Under the pieces are notes generated by a model. It was not told where the DNA came from. It was given only the letters and a program-made list of their open reading frames with translations, and did not search any database. A stretch of 64,000 nt of DNA. It comes from Pirellulales bacterium. GTDB lineage: Bacteria > Planctomycetota > Planctomycetia > Pirellulales > JACPPG01. This document shows positions 1 to 7,997 of this stretch, piece by piece; the stretch's first letter is position 1, and each line of letters starts with the position of its first letter. The DNA is taken from contig DASYDW010000019.1 of the NCBI GenBank assembly GCA_036499395.1, positions 186,001 through 250,000 on the forward strand, given 5' to 3'. Position numbers and translations under genes: made by a program.

Positions 1-389
1 CCATAGTTACCGTTGGCCACGGGCAGATACCCGATGTTTTGCGCCAACGACGCGGGGAGCAAATCGACAGTGAGCAAATTCGCACTTCGCGAGACATTCG
101 CGGTCGCGCCCGTATTCGTCAGTTCATACGCGTAAACGTATTGCGTGCCGTTGCTGGGGTCCGCTCCGGGCCCGAAATACGCATTGAACTGACCCGGTGC
201 AAAGACTGCGTAGTCAATCGACGCGTTCAACGTCTTACCGGCGATCAAGCCCGATGCGACGGTGCTCGTGCCGCTGAAGCCGGGAATCGCGTCGGGATTG
301 AGCGGCAGTGGCCCTGCGACTGCGATAGTCGCGAAGCATGCCAGCGATAACGCGGCGGCAATGCCGGTCATTCGAGAAATTGTGCGCAT
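1..389 (-). CDS. Secreted protein, 5' part of a gene cut by the window edge (paralog of the PEP-CTERM protein at 657-1349)
   Basis: The reading frame starts with ATG at 389, preceded by GGAG about 11 nt upstream, and is open to the left edge, so about 129 N-terminal residues are visible. They begin with a basic, then hydrophobic, signal peptide (about residues 1-30). The mature part aligns by eye with the neighbour at 657-1349: both have G-x-L-x-x-S-I-[DE]-Y-x-V-F-[AS]-P followed by Y-V-Y-x-Y-[EQ]-L. By analogy the missing C-terminus should carry a PEP-CTERM sorting motif; this is inference because it lies outside the window. Function unknown, probably a surface or extracellular protein. The two genes are in the same direction with 267 bp between them, suggesting a local duplication. 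Confidence 0.75.
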   Translation of the reverse strand, partial: MRTISRMTGIAAALSLACFATIAVAGPLPLNPDAIPGFSGTSTVASGLIAGKTLNASIDYAVFAPGQFNAYFGPGADPSNGTQYVYAYELTNTGATANVSRSANLLTVDLLPASLAQNIGYLPVANGNY

Positions 390-482
390 TAGCTGTGACT
401 CCGTTTCCCTGCCGGAAATGTACTTCCCGACCTCGATGCTCACTCTGATTGTTGTAACGTCGTTTGATCGCTCCCGCACGAC

Positions 483-518
483 TAGCCAGCGAAAAAATCA
501 AAAAACGATGACTGGCTA
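483..518. promoter_or_regulatory. Inverted repeat upstream of the partial PEP-CTERM-like gene
   Basis: TAGCCAG (483-489) and CTGGCTA (512-518) are perfect 7-bp arms around an A-rich centre. They lie about 95 bp upstream of the ATG at 389. It could be a regulator binding site or a hairpin; nothing else supports a choice. Confidence 0.3.
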
Positions 519-580
519 CTTACCCCGCACAACAGTTTGTTACCGAACGCTCAACTCTATTTCTGCGAATCTCACGATGA

Positions 581-629
581 TGGCAGATCAACTCTGCCAA
601 CGCCTTGCTGATTTACTGCTTGCTGATTC
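581..629. other. Hairpin and short direct repeat between two PEP-CTERM-type genes
   Basis: TGGCAGA (581-587) and TCTGCCA (593-599) form a 7-bp stem with a 5-nt loop, about 60 bp past the stop of the minus-strand gene ending at 657. There is no T-run, so it is at best a weak terminator. CTTGCTGATT occurs twice next to it (604-613 and 620-629). Confidence 0.3.
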
Positions 630-656
630 ACGTAGACCTAATTGACGTTGTTTCGA

Positions 657-1349
657 CTAGCGAACACGCATCCGCCTGCGAGCGACCGGAATCATTCCAG
701 CAGCGGCCAGCAAGCCCAGCATGATGGTCGAGGGCTCGGGCACGTTCGTATTGCCTGGCACCGGGATCAACGTGGCTGGATCGGCCGACGTACCAGCGGA
801 CGAGCCGTGGTCCGACAGGGCGAACGATCCCAGGGCTGGCGAGTAGGGGCTCTCGAAAACCAGTCCGTACGAATTTCCGCCCGGTTGAATGATCGAATGG
901 AAGAACCAGTAGACCGAGCTGGGAGCCGTATCGGACGGGTCCGTCAGGATTGCGCTTTGCTGACCCACTGTACCCAGGTCAGAAGCGGTCAAGCCGGCGC
1001 CGAGAGCGGGATCCGCGGTCTGTCCTTGATTGGTGACGGTCGTGGCACTGAAGCCGATCGACAACGACGAAATTGGCGAGGCGTTCGCCGCGTTACTCTC
1101 ATGCAACTGATACATGTAGACGTAATCAGACGTCGACGGTGAGTAGCCACTGTACGGGAAGGTATTGGGTGAAAAGACCCAGTACTCGATGCTGCCCTGC
1201 AGCGAATTGCCGGAGCTGTTGACCGTCCCGACATAGGGGATCGATCCGTGGTCGAGAGGGACCGGAGTGGCCGAAGCCGATGAAGCGAAGAGAAGGGTAA
1301 GGAGCGCAGCACCATATGCTGCGTGCTTCAACCAAGTTGCCGATTCCAT
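657..1349 (-). CDS. PEP-CTERM sorting-domain secreted protein
   Basis: The 230-residue product has a signal peptide (hydrophobic stretch ending in SSASA, about residues 10-27) and ends with a PEP-CTERM signal: N-VPEPST, a hydrophobic helix and the basic tail RRRMRVR. Such proteins are exported and processed by an exosortase at the outer envelope; that is family knowledge. The body has no enzyme motif I recognise. ATG at 1349 is preferred over the in-frame GTG at 1352 because AAGGAG lies 9 nt upstream of the ATG. It shares a repeated sequence pattern with the partial gene at 1-389. Function unknown; a structural or matrix protein is possible. Confidence 0.85.
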   Translation of the reverse strand: MESATWLKHAAYGAALLTLLFASSASATPVPLDHGSIPYVGTVNSSGNSLQGSIEYWVFSPNTFPYSGYSPSTSDYVYMYQLHESNAANASPISSLSIGFSATTVTNQGQTADPALGAGLTASDLGTVGQQSAILTDPSDTAPSSVYWFFHSIIQPGGNSYGLVFESPYSPALGSFALSDHGSSAGTSADPATLIPVPGNTNVPEPSTIMLGLLAAAGMIPVARRRMRVR

Positions 1350-1782
1350 CACTAGCGTCTCCTTCGTAATATCGAAGACGGGCGTTATTGCCGACTCAAC
1401 GTCTTCGCTCTTGCGGCACTCACCGAGGTCTCAACTCGCTCGAAACGTGAGCTACCGCGACGGCAGCCCTGTTCGATACGTCCCCGAAGCGTTTAGACTC
1501 TCTTGGGAGACCCCACTTGGGATGAGGTTACCCACCGATAGCGGAAGAAGCAAGCGATAAGATTTAAAAAACCAGACAATTCGTCGTAGGCGGACCGACC
1601 AAGCTATCGAGACCAGAAGTCAATTTGGGTCCTAAAGTCCATGAAGGTAATGGATTTACAGAGCGTGTCAGTTGCCTCGCCGGGGCGCCCTGGACGCCCC
1701 CCATTCGGATTCAAAATTCTCGCGGCCGCTAGCATCGGAGTTCGTTAACCGAGCGGCCATATCAGGAATTGCCCTTATTCGC
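1350..1782. other. Intergenic region with an inverted repeat upstream of the PEP-CTERM gene
   Basis: This divergent intergenic region lies between the minus-strand PEP-CTERM gene and the plus-strand pseudouridine synthase. It contains the perfect 8-bp arms CGAAGACG (1373-1380) and CGTCTTCG (1400-1407), 24-58 bp upstream of the PEP-CTERM start, where an operator would sit. I see no convincing gene or promoter in the rest. An in-frame extension of the synthase to 1672 exists but reads as non-coding. Confidence 0.35.
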
Positions 1783-2796
1783 ATGATGGCGGAATCGAAA
1801 AAATCGGTGCTTCACGTGTCGCCGGAAGGGGCCAACCAGACCCTGTCGGCCGCGCTGCGCCGCTGGATGCCCGACAAGAGCTGGAACGAGATTCGGCAGC
1901 TCATGCGGGCCCGCCGTGTACTGTTGGACGGCAATCTCGCCCAGGACCCGGGTTATCGACTCAAAGCGGGGCAGGTTATCAAACTGCTTGAGCAATCGCT
2001 TGCGCCGCCGGCCACCGAGCAGGACGTGCGCATTTGCTATCGCGACGCGGAGGTCGTCGTCGTGGAGAAACCGGCGGGCATGACCAGCATTCGACATCCG
2101 GAAGAAATGAACTGGCCGGCGCGGCGCCGTCAATTGCAGCCGACATTGACCGAGTTGCTCCCCCGAGTGCTCGCGCGGATCGAAGCGAAACAGGCGGGCC
2201 AGAACGCAGGCCGCGCGGTGCGAGCGGTCCATCGCTTGGACCGCGAGACGAGCGGAATAATGGTTTTTGCCCGCAATATCAAGGCCGAGAGCTTTCTAGG
2301 CCGGCAATTCCGCGAACATACGATTCGCCGCCTTTACTGGGCGATTGTCGCGGGGCGCGTCGAAGAGCAAACGATCGATACAAACCTGGTACGCGACCGC
2401 GGCGATGGTCGACGCGGCACAGCCTCGCATGACGAGGCGGGAAAGCGTGCCGTAACACATGTTCGCCCCCTGGAGCATCTGTCCGGCTTCACGGTTGTCG
2501 AGTGCAGGCTCGAAACTGGGCGCACGCATCAGATTCGCATTCACTTGGCAGACCTCGGCCATCCCGTCTGTGGAGACAAAGTCTACGGTGGGCGCGGTAA
2601 CGCAAAACCCTCGTCACGCACTGCCGTGGCGCCGCGCCTGGCGCTACACGCGGGGCATCTCGGGTTCATTCACCCTACCAGCCATCGGCTAATGGAATTC
2701 GAGGCCGCGGTGCCCGAGGCGCTGCAGCAATTCTTGGCACGACTGCGGGCCAGTTCGCCAGGAACAACGCGGCGCGGGAACTCGGACGCCTCTTAA
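1783..2796 (+). CDS. RluA-family RNA pseudouridine synthase
   Basis: The product (337 aa from ATG at 1783) isomerises uridine to pseudouridine in rRNA or tRNA. An N-terminal S4-like RNA-binding domain (about residues 15-75, with the R-x-L-x-x-G-N pattern) precedes the catalytic domain. The catalytic motif HRLDRETSG carries the expected aspartate at about residue 153. Downstream are the RTHQIRIHLADLGHPVCGD segment and the GRG loop typical of RluA/C/D enzymes. The length fits the family. The start at 1783 is chosen because residues encoded by 1672-1782 lack family character; the local ribosome binding site is weak. Which position it modifies (RluC-, RluD- or other) cannot be told from sequence alone. 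Confidence 0.92.
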   Translation: MMAESKKSVLHVSPEGANQTLSAALRRWMPDKSWNEIRQLMRARRVLLDGNLAQDPGYRLKAGQVIKLLEQSLAPPATEQDVRICYRDAEVVVVEKPAGMTSIRHPEEMNWPARRRQLQPTLTELLPRVLARIEAKQAGQNAGRAVRAVHRLDRETSGIMVFARNIKAESFLGRQFREHTIRRLYWAIVAGRVEEQTIDTNLVRDRGDGRRGTASHDEAGKRAVTHVRPLEHLSGFTVVECRLETGRTHQIRIHLADLGHPVCGDKVYGGRGNAKPSSRTAVAPRLALHAGHLGFIHPTSHRLMEFEAAVPEALQQFLARLRASSPGTTRRGNSDAS

Positions 2797-3118
2797 CACC
2801 GACTGCGTTTCGGCGTTCTCCCAATGAAAGGGCTCACCCCCCCCTCTGCAGCGGTGTGGCCGGATCGTCGCAAATGCTTTTCCCAATGGGATTAACGGAA
2901 AGAATTCTTGCTTCGCGTGCGCAAATTCAGTACTGTCGAAAGTACGGAGCAGATCGAAGAAAATGGCGGGCGGGTCCCAAGAATGGGGCGCGCGTCGGGG
3001 GAGTGGTTCAGTTCGCAGCCCCCGACAAGTCCCACCGCCGTCGCACATTGATGTGCTCGCACCGTGAATCGCGCATTCGCGGCTTGCGATAGGACGGTGG
3101 TGCAGGAGACCTTTGCGG
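2797..3118. other. Intergenic region, nothing recognised
   Basis: A 322-bp gap between the pseudouridine synthase and the first trypsin-like protease, read on both strands. The only supported element is the ribosome binding site GGAG at 3105-3108 for the next gene. No hairpin, promoter or small ORF stands out. Confidence 0.4.
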
Positions 3119-4351
3119 ATGATAAGGCGCCGAAATTTGCCGAGCGCCGCGCTGGGCGCGGTTGTGATCTTGTTCTCGGCGCGCATGGCGACGGCTGTGA
3201 TCGTGGCTGGCGATTACCAGAACACATCGGACGCGACCGTCAACATCACGCCTCCGGCGAGCGACCCGGGGTTTTATAATGTCGGCGCGACGGGTAGTGC
3301 CTCGGCGATTTATCTGGGCAACGACTGGGTACTCACCGCGTCGCACGTGACGGTGGGGGCAACGACTTTTTCTTTCCCCGATGCGACGAATAGCGGGCAG
3401 ATCGATACTGCGACGTATAACATCGTCGCCAACTCGGGCATCATCTTGACGAACCCGACGGGCGCGAACGCGGGGACCAACAGCGATCTTATTCTGTACA
3501 AGATCGACCCCACATCGTCGTCGTTCGGGGAACCGAACCTTCCGCATTTGCTGTTGTCGTCAAGCGCCCCCACGGTCGGGCAAACCGTGATGGCAATCGG
3601 CCGCGGTGCTGATCGCGCCGACTCGCTGACGTACTGGGACAGCTCGCGGCCTGTGTGGCAAACAACGCCCCAAGCATCGGCCATCCATTCGGGCTATCTC
3701 ACGACGGGACCGCATGTCGAGCGGTGGGGCGAGAACACCGTTTCGACCGCAAGTATGCAGCAAAACATGGGAACCACTGCCAATCCGATTTGGATTCAGG
3801 CATTTAGCACGACGTTCAATTCCGGCGCTTCGGCGCTGGCCAACGAATTTCAGGTGACTCTCGGAGATTCGGGGGGGGCTGTCTTTACTCAGTTTGGCAA
3901 CACCTGGATGCTGAGCGGCATGATCGACAGCATCGGGCTGCAAAACGGACAGCCCTACTCGACCAACGGTAATACGAATACGGCCGCCTTTGGTGACACC
4001 TCGATTCTGGCGGACATCTCGTTTTATCGGGATCAGATTCTGTCACTTGTTCCGCTACCAGGCGACGTCAATCATGACGGCATCGTCAACGCACAGGACC
4101 TGGCGCTGGTGTCCTCGAACTGGCTGGCGACGGGCACGGGCGTGACCGGAGACTTGAACGGCGACGGCGTCGTCAACGCTCAGGACCTGGCGATCGTCTC
4201 TTCGAACTGGACCACCGCGACCAGCAATGCCCCATTGTCAGGCGGCGGTCAATCCGCCGGAGGCACGAACGTGCCCGAACCGGCGACGGCGCTTTTGGCC
4301 CTGTTGGCCGGTCTGCTCCTCTGGGCCGCGCGGCGGCAATTGTCGCGCTAA
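3119..4351 (+). CDS. Secreted trypsin-like serine protease with dockerin repeat and PEP-CTERM anchor
   Basis: The 410-residue product has a signal peptide (about 1-26) and a trypsin-like domain. The candidate triad is His76 in LTASHVT, Asp123 in NSDLILYKID and Ser251 in GDSGG. A type I dockerin-like pair of calcium-binding repeats follows at about 315-364 (DVNHDGIVNAQDL and DLNGDGVVNAQDL). The C-terminus is a PEP-CTERM signal (NVPEPAT, hydrophobic helix, RRQLSR). It is probably exported and displayed on the surface; substrate unknown. ATG at 3119 is chosen because GGAG lies 10 nt upstream; the in-frame TTG at 3113 would be only 4 nt away. The gene at 4612 is a clear paralog without the dockerin. 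Confidence 0.9.
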   Translation: MIRRRNLPSAALGAVVILFSARMATAVIVAGDYQNTSDATVNITPPASDPGFYNVGATGSASAIYLGNDWVLTASHVTVGATTFSFPDATNSGQIDTATYNIVANSGIILTNPTGANAGTNSDLILYKIDPTSSSFGEPNLPHLLLSSSAPTVGQTVMAIGRGADRADSLTYWDSSRPVWQTTPQASAIHSGYLTTGPHVERWGENTVSTASMQQNMGTTANPIWIQAFSTTFNSGASALANEFQVTLGDSGGAVFTQFGNTWMLSGMIDSIGLQNGQPYSTNGNTNTAAFGDTSILADISFYRDQILSLVPLPGDVNHDGIVNAQDLALVSSNWLATGTGVTGDLNGDGVVNAQDLAIVSSNWTTATSNAPLSGGGQSAGGTNVPEPATALLALLAGLLLWAARRQLSR

Positions 4352-4483
4352 CACGCGCGACGGTGCTTTCCACTCAGCGGGGCACTCACCTGTGCGCGCC
4401 TGACAGCCATCCGGAAAGTAATCGAAATTAAAAGCAGTCAAAAATATTTGACTGCACGCTAACGATTTGATACTGTCCTCGCA

Positions 4484-4511
4484 TTGCGCAAATTGGATAC
4501 ATCTTGCGCAA
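4484..4511. promoter_or_regulatory. Pair of TTGCGCAA palindromes, candidate operator
   Basis: The perfect 8-bp palindrome TTGCGCAA occurs at 4484-4491 and 4504-4511. The centres are 20 bp apart, close to two helical turns, so two dimers could bind the same face. The flanks also match (each is followed by ATTTGG or ATTGG). The site lies about 100-128 bp upstream of the start of the second protease gene. Confidence 0.5.
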
Positions 4512-4555
4512 TTTGGTCGTCCGGTTTCCAGGTCCGCGCATGCCGGGCCCCGTCG

Positions 4556-4613
4556 GAGAGACGCTAATCGATTTAACGCGGCAGTAATTCACGCGGCAGT
4601 GAGAGACGCTAAT
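4556..4613 (+). repeat. Two interleaved short direct repeats over the start of the second protease gene
   Basis: GAGAGACGCTAAT occurs at 4556-4568 and 4601-4613; the second copy includes the first bases of the ATG at 4612 and supplies its purine-rich ribosome binding site. Between them ACGCGGCAGT occurs at 4576-4585 and 4591-4600. The first GAGAGACGCTAA copy is followed by TCG, not an ATG, so it looks like a duplicated translation-start leader. Confidence 0.55.
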
Positions 4614-5598
4614 GAGACTCATCAGTGCGAGTGTTCTTTGCCTTGCCGTCGCGTTAACTCAGGTTGCCCGAGCAGTCGTCATCGCCGGCGACTACACCAA
4701 TACCAGTGACGCGAACGTCAATACGTCTCCCCCGGCCGATGATTTCGGCTTTTATAACGTTGGCGCCGTGGGCACGGCGTCCGCGATTTACCTGGGGACG
4801 GATGGCCAGGGAAACGGCTGGGTTCTATCCGCCGATCACGTGACCTTGGGACCGACGACGTTCTCCTTTCCTGACGCGTCGAACCCAAATCAGATCGACA
4901 CGGCGACCTATAGCATCGTCAACAACTCGGGCATCCTTCTGAAGAACTACTCGGGCCTGGGCGCCGGCCACAATAGTGATCTGATCCTGTACAAGATCGA
5001 TCCCTCCTCGTCGTCTTACGGGCTGCCGAACCTGCCGCGGCTGAATATCGGCACCGCGTCCCCCTCGGTGGGTAACACCGTGATCGGCGTCGGCCGAGGC
5101 GTCGACCGGGCCGCGACAGTCACGAACTGGGATGCGAGCTGGACTCCGACCAACCAGCCGAACCCTGCCTTTACCGGCTACACCTTGAACTCGACCCACA
5201 CAATGCGGTGGGGCGACAACACGGTCAGCATGACGAATGCTGACATCAACGTCGGCACCCCGTCGAACCCGGTATACGTCAACTCGTTTTGGACGCAGTT
5301 CGATCAAAACGGCACGGCCAACGAATTCCAGGCCACGACCGGCGATTCGGGCGGCGGTGTATTCCAGAACGTCGGCGGCCAGTGGTACCTGACCGGCATG
5401 ATCGACGCCGTGACCAAGGTCGCGGCCATGCAGCCCTCGACCGACGTGGTATTCGGCGCCTCGACGATTATCGCCAATCTGTCGGCCTACCAAAGCCAGA
5501 TTCGGGCCATTGTGCCCGAGCCAGGAACCTGGTCCCTGGTGGCTGCCGGGGCGCTGGCCTGGTTGTCGCGTTACGCCATTCGGCGGCGCGCTCGGTAG
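4612..5598 (+). CDS. Secreted trypsin-like serine protease with PEP-CTERM anchor (paralog of 3119-4351)
   Basis: The 328-residue product has a signal peptide (about 1-21) and a trypsin-like domain with His76 (LSADHVT), Asp123 (NSDLILYKID) and Ser246 (TGDSGGG). The PEP-CTERM signal begins with VPEPGT near residue 301, followed by a hydrophobic helix and RRRAR. It aligns along its whole protease domain with the gene at 3119, but the dockerin repeats are missing. The residue before the catalytic histidine is Asp rather than the usual Ser or Ala (the neighbour has Ser). The pair looks like a tandem duplication in which one copy kept a protein-docking or calcium module. Substrate unknown. Confidence 0.9.
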   Translation: MRLISASVLCLAVALTQVARAVVIAGDYTNTSDANVNTSPPADDFGFYNVGAVGTASAIYLGTDGQGNGWVLSADHVTLGPTTFSFPDASNPNQIDTATYSIVNNSGILLKNYSGLGAGHNSDLILYKIDPSSSSYGLPNLPRLNIGTASPSVGNTVIGVGRGVDRAATVTNWDASWTPTNQPNPAFTGYTLNSTHTMRWGDNTVSMTNADINVGTPSNPVYVNSFWTQFDQNGTANEFQATTGDSGGGVFQNVGGQWYLTGMIDAVTKVAAMQPSTDVVFGASTIIANLSAYQSQIRAIVPEPGTWSLVAAGALAWLSRYAIRRRAR

Positions 5599-5768
5599 AA
5601 CCCAGTCGAATCTGGGCCGGCCATGCATTCGCTTGTGACCTTGCCCGCGCGGCTGCGCACATCCCCGTGTGTTAAACTCGCCGCTACTCTCTGGCGGGAC
5701 GACTTGCCCGTCGAGATTATTGGCGGAACCTGATCGTCGAATGCCTCTTTCCCTTTGAACGGACGCCC

Positions 5769-6890
5769 ATGATGCGGCTGATCTTTGTTGTCCTTTCCAT
5801 GACGGTCATCTCCTTCTCCCTCGGGATGGCCTTCGCCGAGGAACCGGCTTACACGGACCACGCACGATTGCTCGTCTTTCGCGATGCTCAGGGCGAGGAA
5901 CAGCCCGTGAAGAACGCGCAAGATTGGGGCATCCGACGGCGTCATATCCTGGACGGCATGCAAGAGGCGATGGGGCCATTGCCCAACCGCGAGGCGCTGC
6001 CGCCCCTGGATATTACGGTGCGCGACGAGGTCGCCGAGGAGCGGGGCGTGCGCCGGCAAACAATCACGTTCGCCAGCGGCGACGGTGATCGCATCACGGC
6101 GTACCTTTATCTCCCACCGGTTTCAAAAGCGACGCGCCGGCCGGGCATCCTGGCACTGCACCAGACGTCGACGATCGGCAAGGGAGAGGTAGCCGGTTAC
6201 GGCAAATCGAAGAATCAGGCCTATGCGACCGAACTGGCCGCGCGCGGTTACGTCGTGATCGCGCCGGACTATCCCTCGTTCGGCGATTCGCAGGATTACG
6301 ACTTCAAGAGCGACAAATACGTCTCAGGCACCATGAAAGGGATCTTCAACCACATGCGGGCGGTCGATTTTCTGGCCGCGCGGGAGGACGTCGATCCTGA
6401 TCGCTTGGGCGTGATCGGGCATTCGCTCGGTGGGCACAATGCAATGTTCGTGGGGGTCTTCGATCCACGGTTGAAGGTGATCGTCTCGAGCTGTGGTTGG
6501 ACGCCGTTTCACGATTATTACCGGGGCAACCTCACCGGCTGGACCAGCGACCGGTACATGCCGCGGCTGCGCGACGATTACAGCCTCGACCCGGACCGGG
6601 TGCCTTTCGATTTTTACGAGGTCGTGGCGGCACTCGCCCCGCGGGGTTTTTTTTCGAATTCCCCGCTGCGCGACAACAATTTCGAGGTCGCGGGCGTGCG
6701 AAAAGCAATCGCGGAAGCGGAAAAAGTGTACGAATTGCTCGCGGCCGGCGATCGATTGCAAGTCCGCTATCCCGATTGCGAACATGACTTTCCGCCCGAA
6801 GTGCGCCGCGAGGCTTACCAGTTCATCGATAAGATCCTCGCCCACAGCCCGACCGCGGATGTGCCGGTAATCGGGCAGGCGGTCAAGTAG
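5769..6890 (+). CDS. Secreted alpha/beta hydrolase (dienelactone hydrolase / acetyl-xylan esterase type)
   Basis: The 373-residue product has a signal peptide (about 1-24). The alpha/beta-hydrolase fold is shown by the nucleophile elbow GHSLGGH, by the strand-turn segment GILALHQT near the oxyanion region, and by a late histidine in CEHDFPPEVR. The acid residue is not certain. It resembles the large secreted hydrolases that planctomycetes encode in many copies, which act on carbohydrate esters or other esters; substrate unknown. It is followed at 85 bp by an isomerase/epimerase-like gene in the same direction, so the two may be co-transcribed for sugar metabolism. This is inference. Confidence 0.85.
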   Translation: MMRLIFVVLSMTVISFSLGMAFAEEPAYTDHARLLVFRDAQGEEQPVKNAQDWGIRRRHILDGMQEAMGPLPNREALPPLDITVRDEVAEERGVRRQTITFASGDGDRITAYLYLPPVSKATRRPGILALHQTSTIGKGEVAGYGKSKNQAYATELAARGYVVIAPDYPSFGDSQDYDFKSDKYVSGTMKGIFNHMRAVDFLAAREDVDPDRLGVIGHSLGGHNAMFVGVFDPRLKVIVSSCGWTPFHDYYRGNLTGWTSDRYMPRLRDDYSLDPDRVPFDFYEVVAALAPRGFFSNSPLRDNNFEVAGVRKAIAEAEKVYELLAAGDRLQVRYPDCEHDFPPEVRREAYQFIDKILAHSPTADVPVIGQAVK

Positions 6891-6974
6891 GGGTTTGCAC
6901 GGCCGGCGAGGCAACTATCCTTGAGGCAAGCTTTTTCACTCGCGGCAATATTCAGGCCCTGCACTTCGCCGGAT

Positions 6975-7964
6975 ATGGAATTCATGGATCGCCCCTTGAG
7001 ACGTCGTACCATGCTCGCACAAAGCGGTTTGGCCCTCGGAGCTGCCCTGTCGAGCGCCGTGGCAAGCGATCAATCCAAGGCCGTGGCAGCCGAACAGATT
7101 TCGCTCTCTGCGGGTGCGACGGAAACCGAGCCGTTCGTCTACGGCTTCAACACCAGCACGATCCGGGGCCAGAATCTGCCCCTGCCCGAGGAGATCGATA
7201 TCATCGCTCGGGCCGGCTTCAAATCGGTCGAGCCGTGGATTCGCGAGGTCGACGATTATGTAAAGCAAGGCGGCGCGCTTCCCGACTTGGCGAAGCGCTT
7301 TCGCGATGCGGGCCTGAGTGTCGACAGCGTGATCGGCTTTTTCGATTGGATCGTCGACGACGACCAGCGCCGGGCCAAGGCGCTCGAAGAAGCGCGGCGC
7401 AACATGGAACTCGTGGCCGCGATCGGCGGAACACGGTTGGCCGCGCCACCGGGCGGAGCGACCGACGTGGCAGGGTTCGATTTAAATAAAGCTGCCCAGC
7501 GCTATGGCGAGTTGCTGGCCTTAGGAAACAAGATGGGAGTCGTTCCGCAGGTCGAGGTGTGGGGCTTTTCGAAGACTCTGGGCACACTGGGCGAGGCGGC
7601 TCACGTCGCGATCAATTGCGGGCAGCCGAACGCCTGCATCTTGGCCGACGTTTATCACCTCTATAAAGGGGGCTCGCAGATCGAAGGGCTGAGGCTGCTA
7701 TCCGGTTCGTCGATGCACGTCTTTCATTTCAACGATTACCCTGCCACTCCGCCGCGACACGAGATAAACGACGCGCAGCGCGTCTTTCCAGGGGATGGCG
7801 TAGCGCCGCTCGGGGAGATCCTGCGAAGTTTGCGGGACATTGGCTTCCGAGGCGTACTGTCGCTCGAGCTATTCAACCGCGAGTATTGGAATCAGGACGC
7901 GCTCTTGGTCGCGCGGACCGGATACGACAAGATGCGCGCCGCGGTGCAAAAGGCGCTTGCCTAA
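6975..7964 (+). CDS. Sugar phosphate isomerase/epimerase-like protein with Tat-type signal
   Basis: The product (about 329 aa) has a twin-arginine type leader, LRRRTMLAQSGLALGAAL, and then a TIM-barrel AP-endonuclease-2 / xylose-isomerase-like domain. Supporting segments are VPQVEVWGF, the HFNDYP motif with its probable metal ligands, and the C-terminal LSLELFNREYW. The family isomerises or epimerises sugars and related polyols using a divalent metal. Export by the Tat route suggests folding with the metal in the cytoplasm. I chose ATG at 6975 (a second ATG is at 6984); a longer TTG start at 6921 adds residues without the Tat pattern. Exact substrate unknown. Confidence 0.8.
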   Translation: MEFMDRPLRRRTMLAQSGLALGAALSSAVASDQSKAVAAEQISLSAGATETEPFVYGFNTSTIRGQNLPLPEEIDIIARAGFKSVEPWIREVDDYVKQGGALPDLAKRFRDAGLSVDSVIGFFDWIVDDDQRRAKALEEARRNMELVAAIGGTRLAAPPGGATDVAGFDLNKAAQRYGELLALGNKMGVVPQVEVWGFSKTLGTLGEAAHVAINCGQPNACILADVYHLYKGGSQIEGLRLLSGSSMHVFHFNDYPATPPRHEINDAQRVFPGDGVAPLGEILRSLRDIGFRGVLSLELFNREYWNQDALLVARTGYDKMRAAVQKALA

Positions 7965-7997
7965 ATCGTTGCCCCGGGCGTGGACTGCCCAGCGGCC

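Noticed and set aside
4825-5628. A 267-residue minus-strand frame opposite the second protease
   Set aside because: Composition is Arg/Gly/Val-rich without any pattern; the plus strand has the catalytic triad and PEP-CTERM signal.
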